A model generated the notes under the pieces. That model did no database searches. It saw only the letters and a list, made by a program, of their open reading frames with translations, and was not told the origin of the DNA. This document shows, in pieces, positions 53,229-63,598 of a DNA stretch of 64,000 bases. The position numbers and the translations under genes are program-made. Origin of the DNA: Pseudorhizobium xiangyangii (GTDB lineage Bacteria > Pseudomonadota > Alphaproteobacteria > Rhizobiales > Rhizobiaceae). How positions within the stretch are numbered: the stretch's first letter is position 1; every line of letters begins with the position of its first letter. The stretch is taken from positions 81,049 to 145,048 of the forward strand of contig NZ_JAJAWH010000014.1 in the NCBI RefSeq assembly GCF_020531965.1, written 5' to 3'.

Positions 53229-53260
53229 GAACCTGCCCGGCCATTTGCCCGGGCGGGTTC
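53229..53260 (+). other. Intercistronic stem-loop between smoE and smoF
   Basis: GAACCTGCCCGG pairs with CCGGGCGGGTTC over 12 positions (one G-U) around an 8-base loop. CCCCCAACCGTTTTT follows, so it may be a leaky terminator as well as a stability element. Confidence 0.7.
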
Positions 53261-53346
53261 TCCCCCAACCGTTTTTCTACCGACGTGATAAAGCCGGCCC
53301 CGTTTGCTGTGGCAAGCGGTTGCGGCGATCCTGAGGGAGCGCGAAG

Positions 53347-54219
53347 ATGGCAACGCAAAACACCAGAGCTTTGGCCCGTTTCATGATGGCGCCCTCCGTC
53401 ATCCTGCTTCTGGTCTGGATGATCGTGCCATTGTCGATGACCCTGTGGTTCTCGTTCCAGAACTACAACCTGCTCAATCCGGGGAATGTCAGCTTCGCCG
53501 GACTGTTCAACTACCAGTATTTCTACAGCGATCCGGCCTTCTTCCAGTCGATCTGGAACACGCTGGTCATCGTCGGCGGCGTGCTGCTCATCACCGTTAT
53601 CGGTGGTATCGGGATCGCGCTTCTCCTCGATCAGCCGATCTTCGGACAGGGCATCGTCCGCATCCTGGTCATCTCGCCATTCTTCGTCATGCCCCCGGTC
53701 GCGGCACTGGTGTGGAAGAATATGATCATGCACCCGAGCTACGGGGTGTTCGCCGATATCAGCCGGCTGTTCGGCTTCAGACCGGTGGACTGGTTCGCCC
53801 AGTATCCATTGCTGTCGATCGTCATCATCGTTGCCTGGCAATGGCTGCCGTTCGCCACGCTGATCCTCCTGACCGCGCTGCAGTCGCTCGACAGCGAGCA
53901 GAAGGAAGCTGCGGAAATGGACGGCGCGAGCGCATTCTCACGCTTCATCTACCTGACGCTGCCGCATCTTGCCCGCGCCATCACGGTCGTCATCCTGATC
54001 CAGACGATCTTCCTGCTTGGGGTCTATGCGGAAATCCTCGTCACCACCAATGGCGGCCCGGGCTATGCGTCGACCAACCTGGCATTCCTGATCTATCGCA
54101 CCGCGCTTCTCGGCTACGATGTCGGCGGTGCGTCTGCGGGCGGCATCATCGCCGTCATCCTCGCCAACATCGTCGCCATCTTCCTGATGCGGGCGGTTGG
54201 CAAGAACCTCGACAGATAA
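53347..54219 (+). CDS. smoF: Polyol ABC transporter permease, SmoF-like
   Basis: This inner-membrane permease of 290 residues has six helices and begins with a basic tail and FMMAPSVILLLVWMIVPLSM, the MalF-type opening. The EAA loop is EQKEAAEMDGASAFSRFIYLTLPHL. GGGAGCGCGAAG precedes the ATG. It is 10 bases from the next permease gene. Confidence 0.9.
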   Translation: MATQNTRALARFMMAPSVILLLVWMIVPLSMTLWFSFQNYNLLNPGNVSFAGLFNYQYFYSDPAFFQSIWNTLVIVGGVLLITVIGGIGIALLLDQPIFGQGIVRILVISPFFVMPPVAALVWKNMIMHPSYGVFADISRLFGFRPVDWFAQYPLLSIVIIVAWQWLPFATLILLTALQSLDSEQKEAAEMDGASAFSRFIYLTLPHLARAITVVILIQTIFLLGVYAEILVTTNGGPGYASTNLAFLIYRTALLGYDVGGASAGGIIAVILANIVAIFLMRAVGKNLDR

Positions 54220-54229
54220 GGGGGACATC

Positions 54230-55054
54230 ATGGCGCGCGTAGTCACCAGACAACATAAGGTCATTGCAACCATCGCCGCCTGGCTGGTTGCCTTCCTGAT
54301 CTTCTTCCCGATCCTCTACACGATAATTACCAGCTTAAAGACGGAGCCGGAAGCGATTGCCGGCTTCAGCCTGATCCCGTCGGGCACTTTTGAGAACTAC
54401 ATCACCGTCCAGACGCGTAACGACTACATCCGCCCGTTCATGAACTCGGTGATCCTTGCCGTCGGTTCGACGATCCTAGCGCTCATCATCGCCATTCCTG
54501 CCGCCTGGGCCATGGCCTTCTCGCCGACCAAGCGCACCAAGGATGTGCTGATGTGGATGCTGTCCACGAAGATGATGCCGGCGGTTGCCGTTCTCGTGCC
54601 GATCTACCTGATGTTCCGCGACTTCGGACTGCTCGACACCCATATCGGTCTCACCGTCATGCTGACGTTGATCAACCTGCCGATCGTCGTGTGGATGCTC
54701 TACACCTATTTCCGCGAAATTCCGGGCGAGATCCTGGAGGCGGCACGGATGGACGGGGCAGGGCTCTGGCAGGAGATCGTGTATGTGCTGACGCCAATGG
54801 CTGTCCCGGGCATCGCCTCGACGCTTCTCCTCAACATCATTCTCGCCTGGAACGAAAGCTTCTGGACGATCCGCCTCACCACCACAACCGCGGCGCCGCT
54901 GACGGCCTTCATCGCCTCCTTCTCCAGTCCGCAGGGGCTGTTCTGGGCGAAGCTGTCGGCTGCCTCCACCATGGCGATCGCGCCAATCCTCATTCTCGGC
55001 TGGTTCAGCCAAAAGCAACTCGTTCGCGGCCTCACCTTCGGCGCGGTTAAGTAA
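54230..55054 (+). CDS. smoG: Polyol ABC transporter permease, SmoG-like
   Basis: This partner permease has 274 residues, with the MalG-type N-terminus ([20 protein letters not shown]) and docking loop [33 protein letters not shown] precedes ATG 54230. It lies seven bases before the ATPase gene. Confidence 0.9.
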   Translation: MARVVTRQHKVIATIAAWLVAFLIFFPILYTIITSLKTEPEAIAGFSLIPSGTFENYITVQTRNDYIRPFMNSVILAVGSTILALIIAIPAAWAMAFSPTKRTKDVLMWMLSTKMMPAVAVLVPIYLMFRDFGLLDTHIGLTVMLTLINLPIVVWMLYTYFREIPGEILEAARMDGAGLWQEIVYVLTPMAVPGIASTLLLNIILAWNESFWTIRLTTTTAAPLTAFIASFSSPQGLFWAKLSAASTMAIAPILILGWFSQKQLVRGLTFGAVK

Positions 55055-55061
55055 GGAAACG

Positions 55062-56063
55062 ATGATGGGCAGCATTACGCTCAACAAGGTCTCGAAGTCC
55101 TTCGGCGAAGCGAAGGTCATCCCGTCGATCGACCTCGAAATCGTTGATGGCGAGTTCGTCGTCTTCGTCGGTCCCTCGGGTTGCGGAAAGTCCACGCTGC
55201 TGCGCCTCATCGCCGGGCTCGAGGATGTGAGCGGCGGCAAGATCATGATCGACGGCAAAGATGTGACCGACAACGCGCCGGCACAGCGCGGACTGGCCAT
55301 GGTGTTCCAGTCCTACGCCCTCTATCCGCATATGAGCGTGCGCAATAATATCGCCTTCCCGTTGAAGATGGCGAAGGTCGACAAGGCGGCGATCGACCAG
55401 AAGGTCACCGATGCCGCCCGCGTCCTTAACCTCACCGATTATCTGGAGCGCCGTCCGTCCCAGCTTTCGGGCGGCCAGCGCCAGCGCGTAGCGATCGGTA
55501 GGGCGATCGTCCGTGAACCTTCAGCCTTCCTGTTCGACGAACCGCTGTCGAACCTCGATGCGGCGTTGCGCGGGACCATGAGGCTCGAGATCACCCAGTT
55601 GCACCATCAGTTGAAGACGACGATGGTCTACGTCACCCACGATCAGGTGGAGGCCATGACCATGGCCGACAAGATCGTCGTGCTGAACCGCGGCAATATC
55701 GAGCAGGTCGGTTCGCCGCTGGATCTCTATTCCAGGCCGCGCAACATTTTCGTCGCCGGCTTCATCGGTTCGCCGAAGATGAACCTGATCGAGGACGATT
55801 ACGCTCGTTCGAAGGGTGCCAAGACGGTCGGCATACGTCCGGAACACTTCACGCTGTCGCGTGACAGCGGTTTGTGGAGTGGCACCGTGAAGGTTGCCGA
55901 ACATCTTGGATCCGACACCTTCCTGCACCTCGATGTCGACGGGATAGGACACATCAACGCGCGCTGCGACGGAGAGTTCGGTGCACGTCACGGCGACCGG
56001 ATCTTCCTGACGCCGAACGAGACGAAGCTGCACCGCTTCAATGAACAAGGCCTGGCCATCTGA
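55062..56063 (+). CDS. smoK: Polyol ABC transporter ATP-binding protein, SmoK-like
   Basis: This ATPase of 333 residues has Walker A GPSGCGKS (about 37-44), Q-loop [20 protein letters not shown], signature [15 protein letters not shown], Walker [15 protein letters not shown] and a C-terminal MalK-type TOBE/regulatory domain (about 235-333). Two adjacent ATG codons can start it. It belongs to the UgpC/MalK class. Confidence 0.92.
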   Translation: MMGSITLNKVSKSFGEAKVIPSIDLEIVDGEFVVFVGPSGCGKSTLLRLIAGLEDVSGGKIMIDGKDVTDNAPAQRGLAMVFQSYALYPHMSVRNNIAFPLKMAKVDKAAIDQKVTDAARVLNLTDYLERRPSQLSGGQRQRVAIGRAIVREPSAFLFDEPLSNLDAALRGTMRLEITQLHHQLKTTMVYVTHDQVEAMTMADKIVVLNRGNIEQVGSPLDLYSRPRNIFVAGFIGSPKMNLIEDDYARSKGAKTVGIRPEHFTLSRDSGLWSGTVKVAEHLGSDTFLHLDVDGIGHINARCDGEFGARHGDRIFLTPNETKLHRFNEQGLAI

Positions 56064-56083
56064 GGTCGGCGTGGAGTAATCCC

Positions 56084-57565
56084 ATGACTGTGAAACTTTC
56101 CTCCACCGCGCTTGGCGAGATTGCCCATACCGCAGCCGTGCCCGCCTACGATCCGATCATGCTGTCTCCGGGAATCCTGCATTTCGGTGTCGGCAACTTT
56201 CATAGAGCGCACCAGGCAGTCTACCTCGACGATCTGTTCAACAAGGGACACGATCATGACTGGGCGATCATCGGCGCGGGCGTCATGCCGTCCGATACCG
56301 TCATGCGCGAGAAGCTCGCTTCTCAGGACTTCCTGACGACGGTCGTGGAACAGGACAACAACCGGACCGCGGCGCGCGTCACGGCGCCGATGATCGACAT
56401 CATCGCGCCGGGCGATACGGAGACGATCATCGCGGCGCTTGCCGATCCGCGCATCCGCATCGTCTCCATGACCATCACCGAGGGCGGCTATTTCGTCGAT
56501 GCCGCGGGGGTCTTCAATCCGGGACATCCCGCGATCTTCAACGACGGCCAGAACCCGGATCGGCCAAAGACGGTCTTCGGCCTGATCGTTGCCGGGCTGA
56601 AGCGGCGCAAGGCGAAGGGAATTCCACCCTTCACCATCATGTCCTGCGACAACATTCCCGGAAACGGCGAGGTGACGGAAAATGCCGTGGTCGGACTGGC
56701 AACGCTGTCCGATCCGGCGTTCGCGGACTGGATCGCCGCCAATGTCGCGTTTCCCAACTCCATGGTCGACCGCATCACGCCCGCCACCGGCCAGCGCGAG
56801 ATCGGCTTCCTGCGTGACACGTTCGGCATAGAGGACAGCTGGCCGGTCTTCTGTGAAGAGTTCAAGCAGTGGGTGATGGAGGACAAGTTTCCTCTCGGCC
56901 GACCGGCGCTGGAAGAGGTCGGCGTCCAGTTCGTGGCGGACGTCGCACCCTATGAGCATATGAAGATCCGCATCCTCAACGGCGGACATGCGGCCATCGC
57001 CTATCCCGCAGCCCTGCTCGACATCCACTTCGTTCACGAGGCGATGGAGAACCCGCTGATCAGGGCATTCCTGGAGAAGCTGGAAAAGGAAGAGATCATC
57101 CCGATTGTCCCTCCGGTGCCGGACACCGACCTGAACGAATATTATGATCTGATCGCGCGGCGCTTCGCCAACCCGAAGATCGGCGACACCATTCCGCGGC
57201 TGGCGCAGGATGGCTCGAACCGGCAGCCGAAGTTCATCCTGCCGTCCACGGCCGACCGATTGGCGCAGGGCAAGGACATTGTCGGGCTCTCCCTCGTGTC
57301 CGCACTGTGGTGCCGCTACTTCGAGGGAACGACCGACAGCGGCCAGCCGATCACCTTCAACGATACGAGCGCCGACCGGCTGCAAGCGGCCGCGAAAAAG
57401 GCCAGGGACAAACCGGATGCCTTCCTTGTCTTCGATGAGATTTTCGGCGAGGTAGCGAAGTCGGAGCTGTTCCGCGGACGGTTCTCGCATGCACTGCGAA
57501 CGCTCTGGAGCGAGGGAACGGCGAAGACGCTGGAACTCTATCTGCAGAACACGCTGGTCAAATGA
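56084..57565 (+). CDS. mtlK: Mannitol 2-dehydrogenase (long-chain polyol dehydrogenase)
   Basis: This NAD-dependent enzyme of 493 residues oxidises D-mannitol to D-fructose; relatives also take D-arabitol or D-sorbitol. The N-terminal cofactor domain has SPGILHFGVGNFHRAHQAVY, and the catalytic Lys is in SNRQPKFILPS near residue 381. HGGXXXIAYPAA-type residues (LNGGHAAIAYPAALL) are present. Its length matches the family. It lies 20 bases after the ATPase gene, so the imported polyol is probably oxidised at once. Confidence 0.92.
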   Translation: MTVKLSSTALGEIAHTAAVPAYDPIMLSPGILHFGVGNFHRAHQAVYLDDLFNKGHDHDWAIIGAGVMPSDTVMREKLASQDFLTTVVEQDNNRTAARVTAPMIDIIAPGDTETIIAALADPRIRIVSMTITEGGYFVDAAGVFNPGHPAIFNDGQNPDRPKTVFGLIVAGLKRRKAKGIPPFTIMSCDNIPGNGEVTENAVVGLATLSDPAFADWIAANVAFPNSMVDRITPATGQREIGFLRDTFGIEDSWPVFCEEFKQWVMEDKFPLGRPALEEVGVQFVADVAPYEHMKIRILNGGHAAIAYPAALLDIHFVHEAMENPLIRAFLEKLEKEEIIPIVPPVPDTDLNEYYDLIARRFANPKIGDTIPRLAQDGSNRQPKFILPSTADRLAQGKDIVGLSLVSALWCRYFEGTTDSGQPITFNDTSADRLQAAAKKARDKPDAFLVFDEIFGEVAKSELFRGRFSHALRTLWSEGTAKTLELYLQNTLVK

Positions 57566-57578
57566 CGGGGTAGGGCTT

Positions 57579-58289
57579 GTGGTGGTAAGGGCGCAACCAC
57601 TGGTGATCTTCGATTGCGACGGGGTCCTCGTCGATAGCGAGCCCCTGTCCGTCAAGGTGCTGGTGGAACAGCTCAATCGCAAGGGCGTCGCGATCGACGA
57701 GACGCAGGCGTATGCGAGGTTTCTTGGCCGCAGTCTCTCTACTGTCGCGCAAATCCTGCATGACGACTACGATCACAGCATCGACGCCGCCTTTCTTAAC
57801 GACCTGCGCCATGACCTTTACGACAGGTTTCGCCAGGAACTGAAGCCTGTCGCCGGAATCGCCGAAACCCTGGACGCGATGGATTGGCCGCGATGTGTTG
57901 CCTCGTCCAGCCAACCGGAACGCATCCGCCTGTCTCTCTCGCTGACGGGCCTGCTCGACCGTCTTGAGCCGCATATATTCAGCGCCACCATGGTTTCCAG
58001 GGGAAAGCCCGCGCCGGACCTGTTCCTCCATGCGGCGGAAGAGATGGGCGCGGATCCCTCTGCCTGCATCGTCATCGAGGATAGCCCGGCGGGCATCGAA
58101 GCGGCGAAACGGGCGGGTATGACTGTCTTCGCCTTTGTCGGAGGCTCGCATTCCGGCGTGCCCGGTTATCGCGACAGGGTCACCGCTCTCGTGCCCGATG
58201 CCGTGTTTGACGCGATGCCGGAATTGATACACCTTGTCCGCAAACATATGGAGGGTCCCGGAGGACGTCTTCCCCAAAGCGCAGTATAG
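57579..58289 (+). CDS. HAD family phosphatase (phosphoglycolate phosphatase/beta-phosphoglucomutase-like)
   Basis: This hydrolase of 236 residues has the nucleophile motif FDCDGVLVDSEP (Asp12, Asp14), motif II in SSSQPERI, the Lys in GKPAPDLF and acidic motif EDSPAGIEAAKRAG. A helical cap separates motifs I and II. It has a GTG start at 57579 (or 57582) with GGGG about eight bases ahead. In polyol operons such enzymes may remove phosphate from a dead-end sugar phosphate, but the substrate is not known. Confidence 0.87.
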   Translation: MVVRAQPLVIFDCDGVLVDSEPLSVKVLVEQLNRKGVAIDETQAYARFLGRSLSTVAQILHDDYDHSIDAAFLNDLRHDLYDRFRQELKPVAGIAETLDAMDWPRCVASSSQPERIRLSLSLTGLLDRLEPHIFSATMVSRGKPAPDLFLHAAEEMGADPSACIVIEDSPAGIEAAKRAGMTVFAFVGGSHSGVPGYRDRVTALVPDAVFDAMPELIHLVRKHMEGPGGRLPQSAV

Positions 58290-58341
58290 GCGCGACAGGG
58301 TGCGTTGAACGGAATCCCGATGGGGCAGGGAACAGATCCTG

Positions 58342-59922
58342 ATGCGTGATCACGTCGTTGCGGTCGATATCGGCACGGCAAGCGCCCGCGCCGGTGTCTT
58401 CGACCGGGAAGGGCGATCGCTGGCGAAGGCCAAGCATCCCATCGCGATGCAGCGTCCCCGGGAAAACCACGCGGAACATGATTCAGAGGATATCTGGCGT
58501 GCTGCCTGCGCGGCCGTGCGCGATGCCATGAGCGCGGCGGGCCTGGGGCCCGAGCGGATCGCGGCGATTGGCTTCGATGCCACCTGTTCGCTTGTCGTGC
58601 GCGATATTGATGGCGCGCAGATCACGGTCTCGACCGGTGGTGACAAGCGCTTCGACACGATCGTCTGGCTTGATCACCGTGCCATCTGTGAGGCGGGCGA
58701 ACTTTCGGCCAGTGGCCACCATGCTCTCACCTTCTCAGGCTGCTCCCTGTCTCCCGAAATGGAAATGCCCAAGCTGATGTGGCTGAAGCGGCACCTGCCG
58801 CAGACGTGGCAGCGCGCCGGGTACTTCTTCGACCTTGCCGATTTCATGACATGGAAGGCGACGGGCTCGTCTGCCCGATCCCGCTGCACGCTGGCAGCGA
58901 AATGGAATTACCTGGCCCACGAGAACCCGAGCTGGCAGGCGGATTTCCTGTCGCTTGCCGGTCTGGAGGACCTGCTTGAACGTGGAAGCCTCTCGGAGAA
59001 AACCGCTCGCGTCGGTGAAAGCGTCGGCCACCTGACGACTGCCGCTGCTCGCGATCTCGGACTCGATACCGGATGCCGTGTGTCCGCGGGTCTCATCGAT
59101 GCCTATGCCGGCGCATTCGGAGTGCTGGGTGGCATGAGCGAAGGACCGGAACTGGAGCGTGCCGTTGCGCTGATCGGTGGCACGTCGAGCTGTATCGTCT
59201 CCTTCCCTTCGGAGCCCAAGCCCGGTCGCAGCCTCTGGGGACCCTATTACGAGGCGGTACTGCCGGGCCGCTGGCTGGTCGAGGGCGGACAGTCGGCAAC
59301 CGGCGCGCTGCTCGATCATATCGTCCGCATGCACGCCAGCGGTGGTGAGCCGACCGCCGAGCTGATCCGTCGGATTGTCGGCCGGGTCAACGAGCTGCGG
59401 GCGGAGCAGGCGGATGGCCTTGCAGCCCACCTTCATGTCCTGCCGGATTTCCACGGCAACCGCTCGCCGCTTGCCGACCCTGAAGCGACCGGGGTCATCA
59501 GCGGCCTGACGCTAGATAGCTCGTTCGACGGTCTTTGCCGTCTCTACTGGCGCACCTGTGTGGCGATCGCGCTTGGCATCAGGCATATCCTGGAGACGAT
59601 GGAAGGGTACGGGTACCGGTTCGAGACCTTGCACGTCGCGGGCGGTCACGTGCACAATCCGCTCCTTCTCGAGCTCTACGCGGACGTGACGGGCTGCAAG
59701 GTCGTCATTCCGCAGACAGAGGATGCCGTGCTTCTCGGCACCGCAATGACCGCCGCTGCGGCCGGCGGTATCCATCCGACGCTGGTTGCGGCCGGACGCG
59801 CAATGGCTGCCGACGGTCGCGTACAGTTGCCGGACACCCTCTGGGCCGGGCAATATGACCGCGACTACCGCCGGTTCCTGGCAATGGTGCGGCACCGGGA
59901 CGAGTTACACAGCATCGTCTAG
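58342..59922 (+). CDS. FGGY family carbohydrate kinase, D-ribulokinase-like
   Basis: This sugar kinase of 526 residues phosphorylates a ketopentose or polyol. It starts with the ATPase motif VAVDIGTASARAGVFD, and AIGFDATCSLVV is typical of the YDR109C/YpCarbK ribulokinase branch rather than of xylulokinases. GGTSSCIVSF and GGHVHNPLLLELYADVTGC form the second ATPase half. As the last gene of the polyol operon it may act on D-ribulose from ribitol or D-arabitol, or on xylulose from D-arabitol; context alone cannot decide. Confidence 0.88.
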   Translation: MRDHVVAVDIGTASARAGVFDREGRSLAKAKHPIAMQRPRENHAEHDSEDIWRAACAAVRDAMSAAGLGPERIAAIGFDATCSLVVRDIDGAQITVSTGGDKRFDTIVWLDHRAICEAGELSASGHHALTFSGCSLSPEMEMPKLMWLKRHLPQTWQRAGYFFDLADFMTWKATGSSARSRCTLAAKWNYLAHENPSWQADFLSLAGLEDLLERGSLSEKTARVGESVGHLTTAAARDLGLDTGCRVSAGLIDAYAGAFGVLGGMSEGPELERAVALIGGTSSCIVSFPSEPKPGRSLWGPYYEAVLPGRWLVEGGQSATGALLDHIVRMHASGGEPTAELIRRIVGRVNELRAEQADGLAAHLHVLPDFHGNRSPLADPEATGVISGLTLDSSFDGLCRLYWRTCVAIALGIRHILETMEGYGYRFETLHVAGGHVHNPLLLELYADVTGCKVVIPQTEDAVLLGTAMTAAAAGGIHPTLVAAGRAMAADGRVQLPDTLWAGQYDRDYRRFLAMVRHRDELHSIV

Positions 59923-59963
59923 CTGGCCGCTGCATCGACGCGGCACCTGTGGGAGAGCGATCC

Positions 59964-60347
59964 ATGTACTACGCTATTCTGGCCTATCATGCGGAGGGAA
60001 TTGTCGAATCCTGGAGTGAGGAGGAAGATGCGGCGCTTATGGCCGAACTGCTTGAGATCAACGACCGCCTCGTCCGGGAAAAGTCGCTGGGACCGGCCGC
60101 TCGCCTCGGTTCCACGCAACAGGCCGTGACCTTGCGTGGTAAAGGTGAAGGCATGGTCGTCGATGGACCCTTTGCCGAGACGAAGGAACAACTGCTCGGG
60201 TTTTATGTCGTGGATTTCCCCGATATCGACGCTGCTATCGCAGCGGCGCGCGACCTTCGCCGTGCCAACCCGACAGCTGTCTATGAGATCAGACCGATCT
60301 CTCTCTACCTGCCGGGAGCGTCCCTGGAAACCGGTGCGCAGAATTAG
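59964..60347 (+). CDS. YCII-related (DGPF domain) protein
   Basis: This small protein of 127 residues has the ferredoxin-like YciI/DGPF fold with the signature VVDGPFAETKEQLLGFYVVD (about residues 65-84). GGGAGAG precedes ATG 59964. Homologues usually lie next to ECF sigma factors of the ECF41-like type, but none is adjacent here. The biochemical role is unknown. It follows the kinase gene by 41 bases and might be co-transcribed. Confidence 0.85.
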   Translation: MYYAILAYHAEGIVESWSEEEDAALMAELLEINDRLVREKSLGPAARLGSTQQAVTLRGKGEGMVVDGPFAETKEQLLGFYVVDFPDIDAAIAAARDLRRANPTAVYEIRPISLYLPGASLETGAQN

Positions 60348-60416
60348 CGGGCTTGGTCAGGAGCTTGCCCCGCCCGTTGGGAAAACCTACATCTCCGCGA
60401 CAACCGGAGACCTTCC

Positions 60417-61151
60417 ATGATCATTGAAGCTGCTCGCCTTTCCCTTGGGAACCTCTTCGCGCCGGAAACGCGTTCCGTTTTCTGGAAGGTGCTGGGGCTT
60501 ACGATCCTCGTGCTCGTCGGCTTGTGGCTGGCGTTGCGGCAGACGTTCGTCTCCGTTCTCTGGCCATGGTTCGGCATGTACCTTCCGGACGTGCCGGATT
60601 GGGCCGGATGGCTTACATTCGTGGCCGCGATCTTCGCCGGCATCGGATTGGCGCTGGCGCTGGCTCTGCTGATTGCACCGATTACCGCGCTGATCGCCGG
60701 TCTGTTTCTCGATGACGTTGCCGAGGTGGTGGAGAAGCGGGATTACCCCAACGATCCGCCCGGAACGGCATTGCCGTTCGGGCAGGCGATCGCCGGTTCC
60801 ATCAAATTCCTCGGCGTCGTTATCGTTGGCAACATCATCGCCCTGCTGCTGCTCTTCATTCCGGGCGTCAACCTGATCGCCTTCTTCATGGTGAACGGCT
60901 ACCTGCTCGGACGGGAATTCTTCGAATTTGCGGCCATGCGTTTCCGGTCGCCGCAGGAGGCGCGGGCCTTCCGGTCCAAGCACCACACCACGGTGTTTCT
61001 CGCGGGCCTGCTGATCGCCGGCTTTCTGGCCATCCCGATCGTCAACCTGCTGACACCGCTCTTTGCGGCGGGGCTCATGGTGCATCTGCACAAGAAAGTT
61101 TCCCGCCGCGACCCGGCATTCCAGATCGTGCCGGCCGCTGCGGATCGATGA
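60417..61151 (+). CDS. EI24 domain (CysZ-like) membrane protein
   Basis: This inner-membrane protein of 244 residues has about four to five hydrophobic segments (for example VLGLTILVLVGLWLALRQT, VAAIFAGIGLALALALLIAP and LGVVIVGNIIALLLLFIPGV) and the EI24/CysZ stretch FMVNGYLLGREFFEFAAMRF. CysZ in enterobacteria imports sulfate; alphaproteobacterial members are poorly studied. A link to the distant cys genes is not supported. Confidence 0.82.
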   Translation: MIIEAARLSLGNLFAPETRSVFWKVLGLTILVLVGLWLALRQTFVSVLWPWFGMYLPDVPDWAGWLTFVAAIFAGIGLALALALLIAPITALIAGLFLDDVAEVVEKRDYPNDPPGTALPFGQAIAGSIKFLGVVIVGNIIALLLLFIPGVNLIAFFMVNGYLLGREFFEFAAMRFRSPQEARAFRSKHHTTVFLAGLLIAGFLAIPIVNLLTPLFAAGLMVHLHKKVSRRDPAFQIVPAAADR

Positions 61152-61197
61152 TCTGTTGATTGCTCGGCCCTGATCCCTTGCAACGGTCGGGTCAGCT

Positions 61198-63096
61198 ATG
61201 GGAGAACGGGACATTCCCTTCCACGAAAGCCGTCTTATGCCGCAATCCGGTAACATCACCGCGCCGTTGTTCAATGCCGAGCGCTCAAACGATCCGCTGA
61301 AGGTACTGCGGCAGATCTATGGATACGATGCATTCCGGGGCAAGCAGGCAGGGGTGGTCGAGCGGGTCATAGCGGGGGGTGACGCGGTCGTTCTGTTTCC
61401 GACCGGCGCGGGCAAATCGCTGTGTTTCCAGATCCCGGCGCTTTGCCGGGATGGTGTCGGCATCGTGGTGTCGCCGCTGATCGCGCTCATGCGTGACCAG
61501 GTGGAAGCGCTGAAACAGCTCGGAGTGCGTGCCGCTGCGCTCAATTCCTCGAATTCCCCGGAGGAGTTCGCCGCCATCCGTCGCGCGCTTGCCGAGGGAG
61601 AGCTCGATCTTCTCTACGTTACGCCCGAGCGGATCGTGACGCCCGGCTTCAGGTCCATGATCGGATCGCTGCGGATCGCGCTCTTTGCCATCGACGAGGC
61701 GCATTGTGTTTCTCAGTGGGGGCATGATTTCCGGCCGGAATACCGCGAACTCGGCCATCTCGCGGAGATGTATCCCGGCGTGCCACGGGTGGCGTTGACG
61801 GCCACGGCCGATCCGCACACCCGCGAGGATATCATCGACCGGCTGGCGCTGCGCTCGGCCGAGGTGTTCACCACTTCGTTCGACCGGCCCAATATCGCCT
61901 ATGAGCTGGTCGAGCGTGACCAGCCGCGCCAGCAGTTGCTGCGTTTTCTCTCTCGCCACACGGGATCGAGCGGCATCGTCTATTGCCTGTCCCGCGCCAA
62001 GGTGGAGGAAACGGCCGAATGGCTGAACGCGCAGGGCATCAACGCGCTCGCCTACCACGCCGGCATGGATCGCGCCGTCCGGGATGCCAACCAGGACGCT
62101 TTCCTGCGCGAAGAGGATCTCTGCCTCGTCGCCACTGTTGCCTTCGGCATGGGCATAGACAAGCCGAACGTGCGCTATGTCGCCCATCTCGATCTGCCGG
62201 GCTCGGTCGAGGCCTATTATCAGGAGACCGGGCGTGCCGGCCGCGACGGATTGCCGTCGGAGGTCTGGATGGCCTACGGGATGGCCGATGTCATCCAGCG
62301 CGGCCGGATGATCGACAGCGGCAATTCGGGCGACGACATCAAGCGCGTCGAGCGCGCCAAGCTGAACGCGCTTCTGGCGATCTGCGAGACCGCGGGTTGC
62401 CGGCGGCAGGCCATTCTGGCGCATTTCGGCGAGGCGCATCAGGGCGGCTGCGGCAATTGTGATACCTGCCTGAAACCCGTCGAGACATGGGACGGCACCG
62501 AGGCTGCGATCAAGGCGCTGGCCGCCATTTACCGCACCGGGGAGAGGTTCGGCACCGGCCATCTGATCGATGTCCTGCTGGGCAACGAGAACGACAAGAC
62601 GAGCCGCTTCGGCCATGTCGACATGCCGGTCTTCGGCGCAGGCAAGGACCTGCCGCAAAAGACGTGGCAGTCCGTTTATCGCCAGCTCCTCGCGGCCGGC
62701 CTCGTCAGTGTCGATCATGAAGCCTTCGGCGCTCTGAAGCTCGGCGAGGATGCGCGTTCCGTCTTCAAGCGTGAGCGCGAGGTGCGCTTCCGCAAGGATC
62801 GCCCGAAGGCCGGCAAGGCATCGAGATCGGGCTCCTCTGCCGCTGCCGGCAGCCGCGCACTGCTTGCAGGCGACGATCTGGTGCTGTTCGAGGCGCTACG
62901 CCGCGTCCGGCTGGAAATCGCCAAGTCGCTCGAAGTGCCGCCCTACGTCGTGTTTCCGGATACCACGCTTGTTGCCTTCGCCACCAACCGGCCGACGAGC
63001 CACGAGGCGCTGCTCGCTATCTCTGGTGTCGGCCAGTCGAAGCTCGAACGCTACGGCGACGATTTTATCGAGGCTATTCGTACGCACGAGGGATAG
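61198..63096 (+). CDS. recQ: ATP-dependent DNA helicase RecQ
   Basis: This 3'-5' DNA helicase of up to 632 residues works in recombination and repair. Motif [10 protein letters not shown] (Walker A about 68-73), motif [20 protein letters not shown], motif [15 protein letters not shown] and the zinc-binding cysteines (ICETAGC, then GGCGNCDTC) are present. A winged-helix domain and a C-terminal HRDC domain (about 550-630) follow. The start may be ATG 61198 or ATG 61237; the conserved region begins near residue 32. It is 47 bases after the EI24 gene. Confidence 0.94.
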   Translation: MGERDIPFHESRLMPQSGNITAPLFNAERSNDPLKVLRQIYGYDAFRGKQAGVVERVIAGGDAVVLFPTGAGKSLCFQIPALCRDGVGIVVSPLIALMRDQVEALKQLGVRAAALNSSNSPEEFAAIRRALAEGELDLLYVTPERIVTPGFRSMIGSLRIALFAIDEAHCVSQWGHDFRPEYRELGHLAEMYPGVPRVALTATADPHTREDIIDRLALRSAEVFTTSFDRPNIAYELVERDQPRQQLLRFLSRHTGSSGIVYCLSRAKVEETAEWLNAQGINALAYHAGMDRAVRDANQDAFLREEDLCLVATVAFGMGIDKPNVRYVAHLDLPGSVEAYYQETGRAGRDGLPSEVWMAYGMADVIQRGRMIDSGNSGDDIKRVERAKLNALLAICETAGCRRQAILAHFGEAHQGGCGNCDTCLKPVETWDGTEAAIKALAAIYRTGERFGTGHLIDVLLGNENDKTSRFGHVDMPVFGAGKDLPQKTWQSVYRQLLAAGLVSVDHEAFGALKLGEDARSVFKREREVRFRKDRPKAGKASRSGSSAAAGSRALLAGDDLVLFEALRRVRLEIAKSLEVPPYVVFPDTTLVAFATNRPTSHEALLAISGVGQSKLERYGDDFIEAIRTHEG

Positions 63097-63148
63097 GCGA
63101 CGAGGGGTCAGGCCCACGCCGCCGCTCCATATTCAGGGCGTGCACAAC

Positions 63149-63574
63149 TCAGGTCGGCAGCGCCGAGGCCTCGTACATTGCGGCGAATTCCGCGCTCGGC
63201 GGTATCGGCTTGATGATGTCGATCAGCACGCCGTTCGGGTCGGTGGTGATGAAATGGCGCTGGCCGAAATCTTCGTCGCGGATATCGAGCAGGATCGGCA
63301 GACCTGCAGACTTAAGACGCCCGTAAACTGCATCGACATCCTCCACCTCGAAGTTCAACAACAGGCCGGACACCTTGCCGCGTCCCGCCTGCGGGATCGT
63401 CTCGTGGCTGCCGTCGAGGATGGCGAGCGTCACTGTCGGGCTCTCCTTCGATTGCAGATGGACATACCAGTCCGTCTCGAACAGCGGTTCGAAACCGAAA
63501 TGCTCGACATAGAAGCTGGCGGTCTGCTCCACCGCATCGGTCATGATGACGGGATAGTAGCTGGTAGCTTTCAT
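63149..63574 (-). CDS. VOC (glyoxalase/bleomycin resistance) superfamily protein
   Basis: This protein of 141 residues has the paired beta-alpha-beta-beta-beta units of the vicinal oxygen chelate fold: [20 protein letters not shown] in the first, [15 protein letters not shown] and [19 protein letters not shown] in the second. It is divergent from a TetR gene with two operator-like palindromes between them, so it is probably induced by a compound that TetR senses. A role in detoxification is plausible but the substrate is unknown. Confidence 0.87.
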   Translation of the reverse strand: MKATSYYPVIMTDAVEQTASFYVEHFGFEPLFETDWYVHLQSKESPTVTLAILDGSHETIPQAGRGKVSGLLLNFEVEDVDAVYGRLKSAGLPILLDIRDEDFGQRHFITTDPNGVLIDIIKPIPPSAEFAAMYEASALPT

Positions 63575-63598
63575 GCTTTTTCCCCTTCAAGAAACAGG

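Noticed and set aside
55988-57682. Long minus-strand open frame opposite mannitol 2-dehydrogenase
   Set aside because: Antisense shadow of a well-supported enzyme gene; no ribosome site or motif.
58329-58360. GGAAC followed by CGTT ahead of the FGGY kinase
   Set aside because: Spacing is 19 bases and the -10 would lie inside the coding region.
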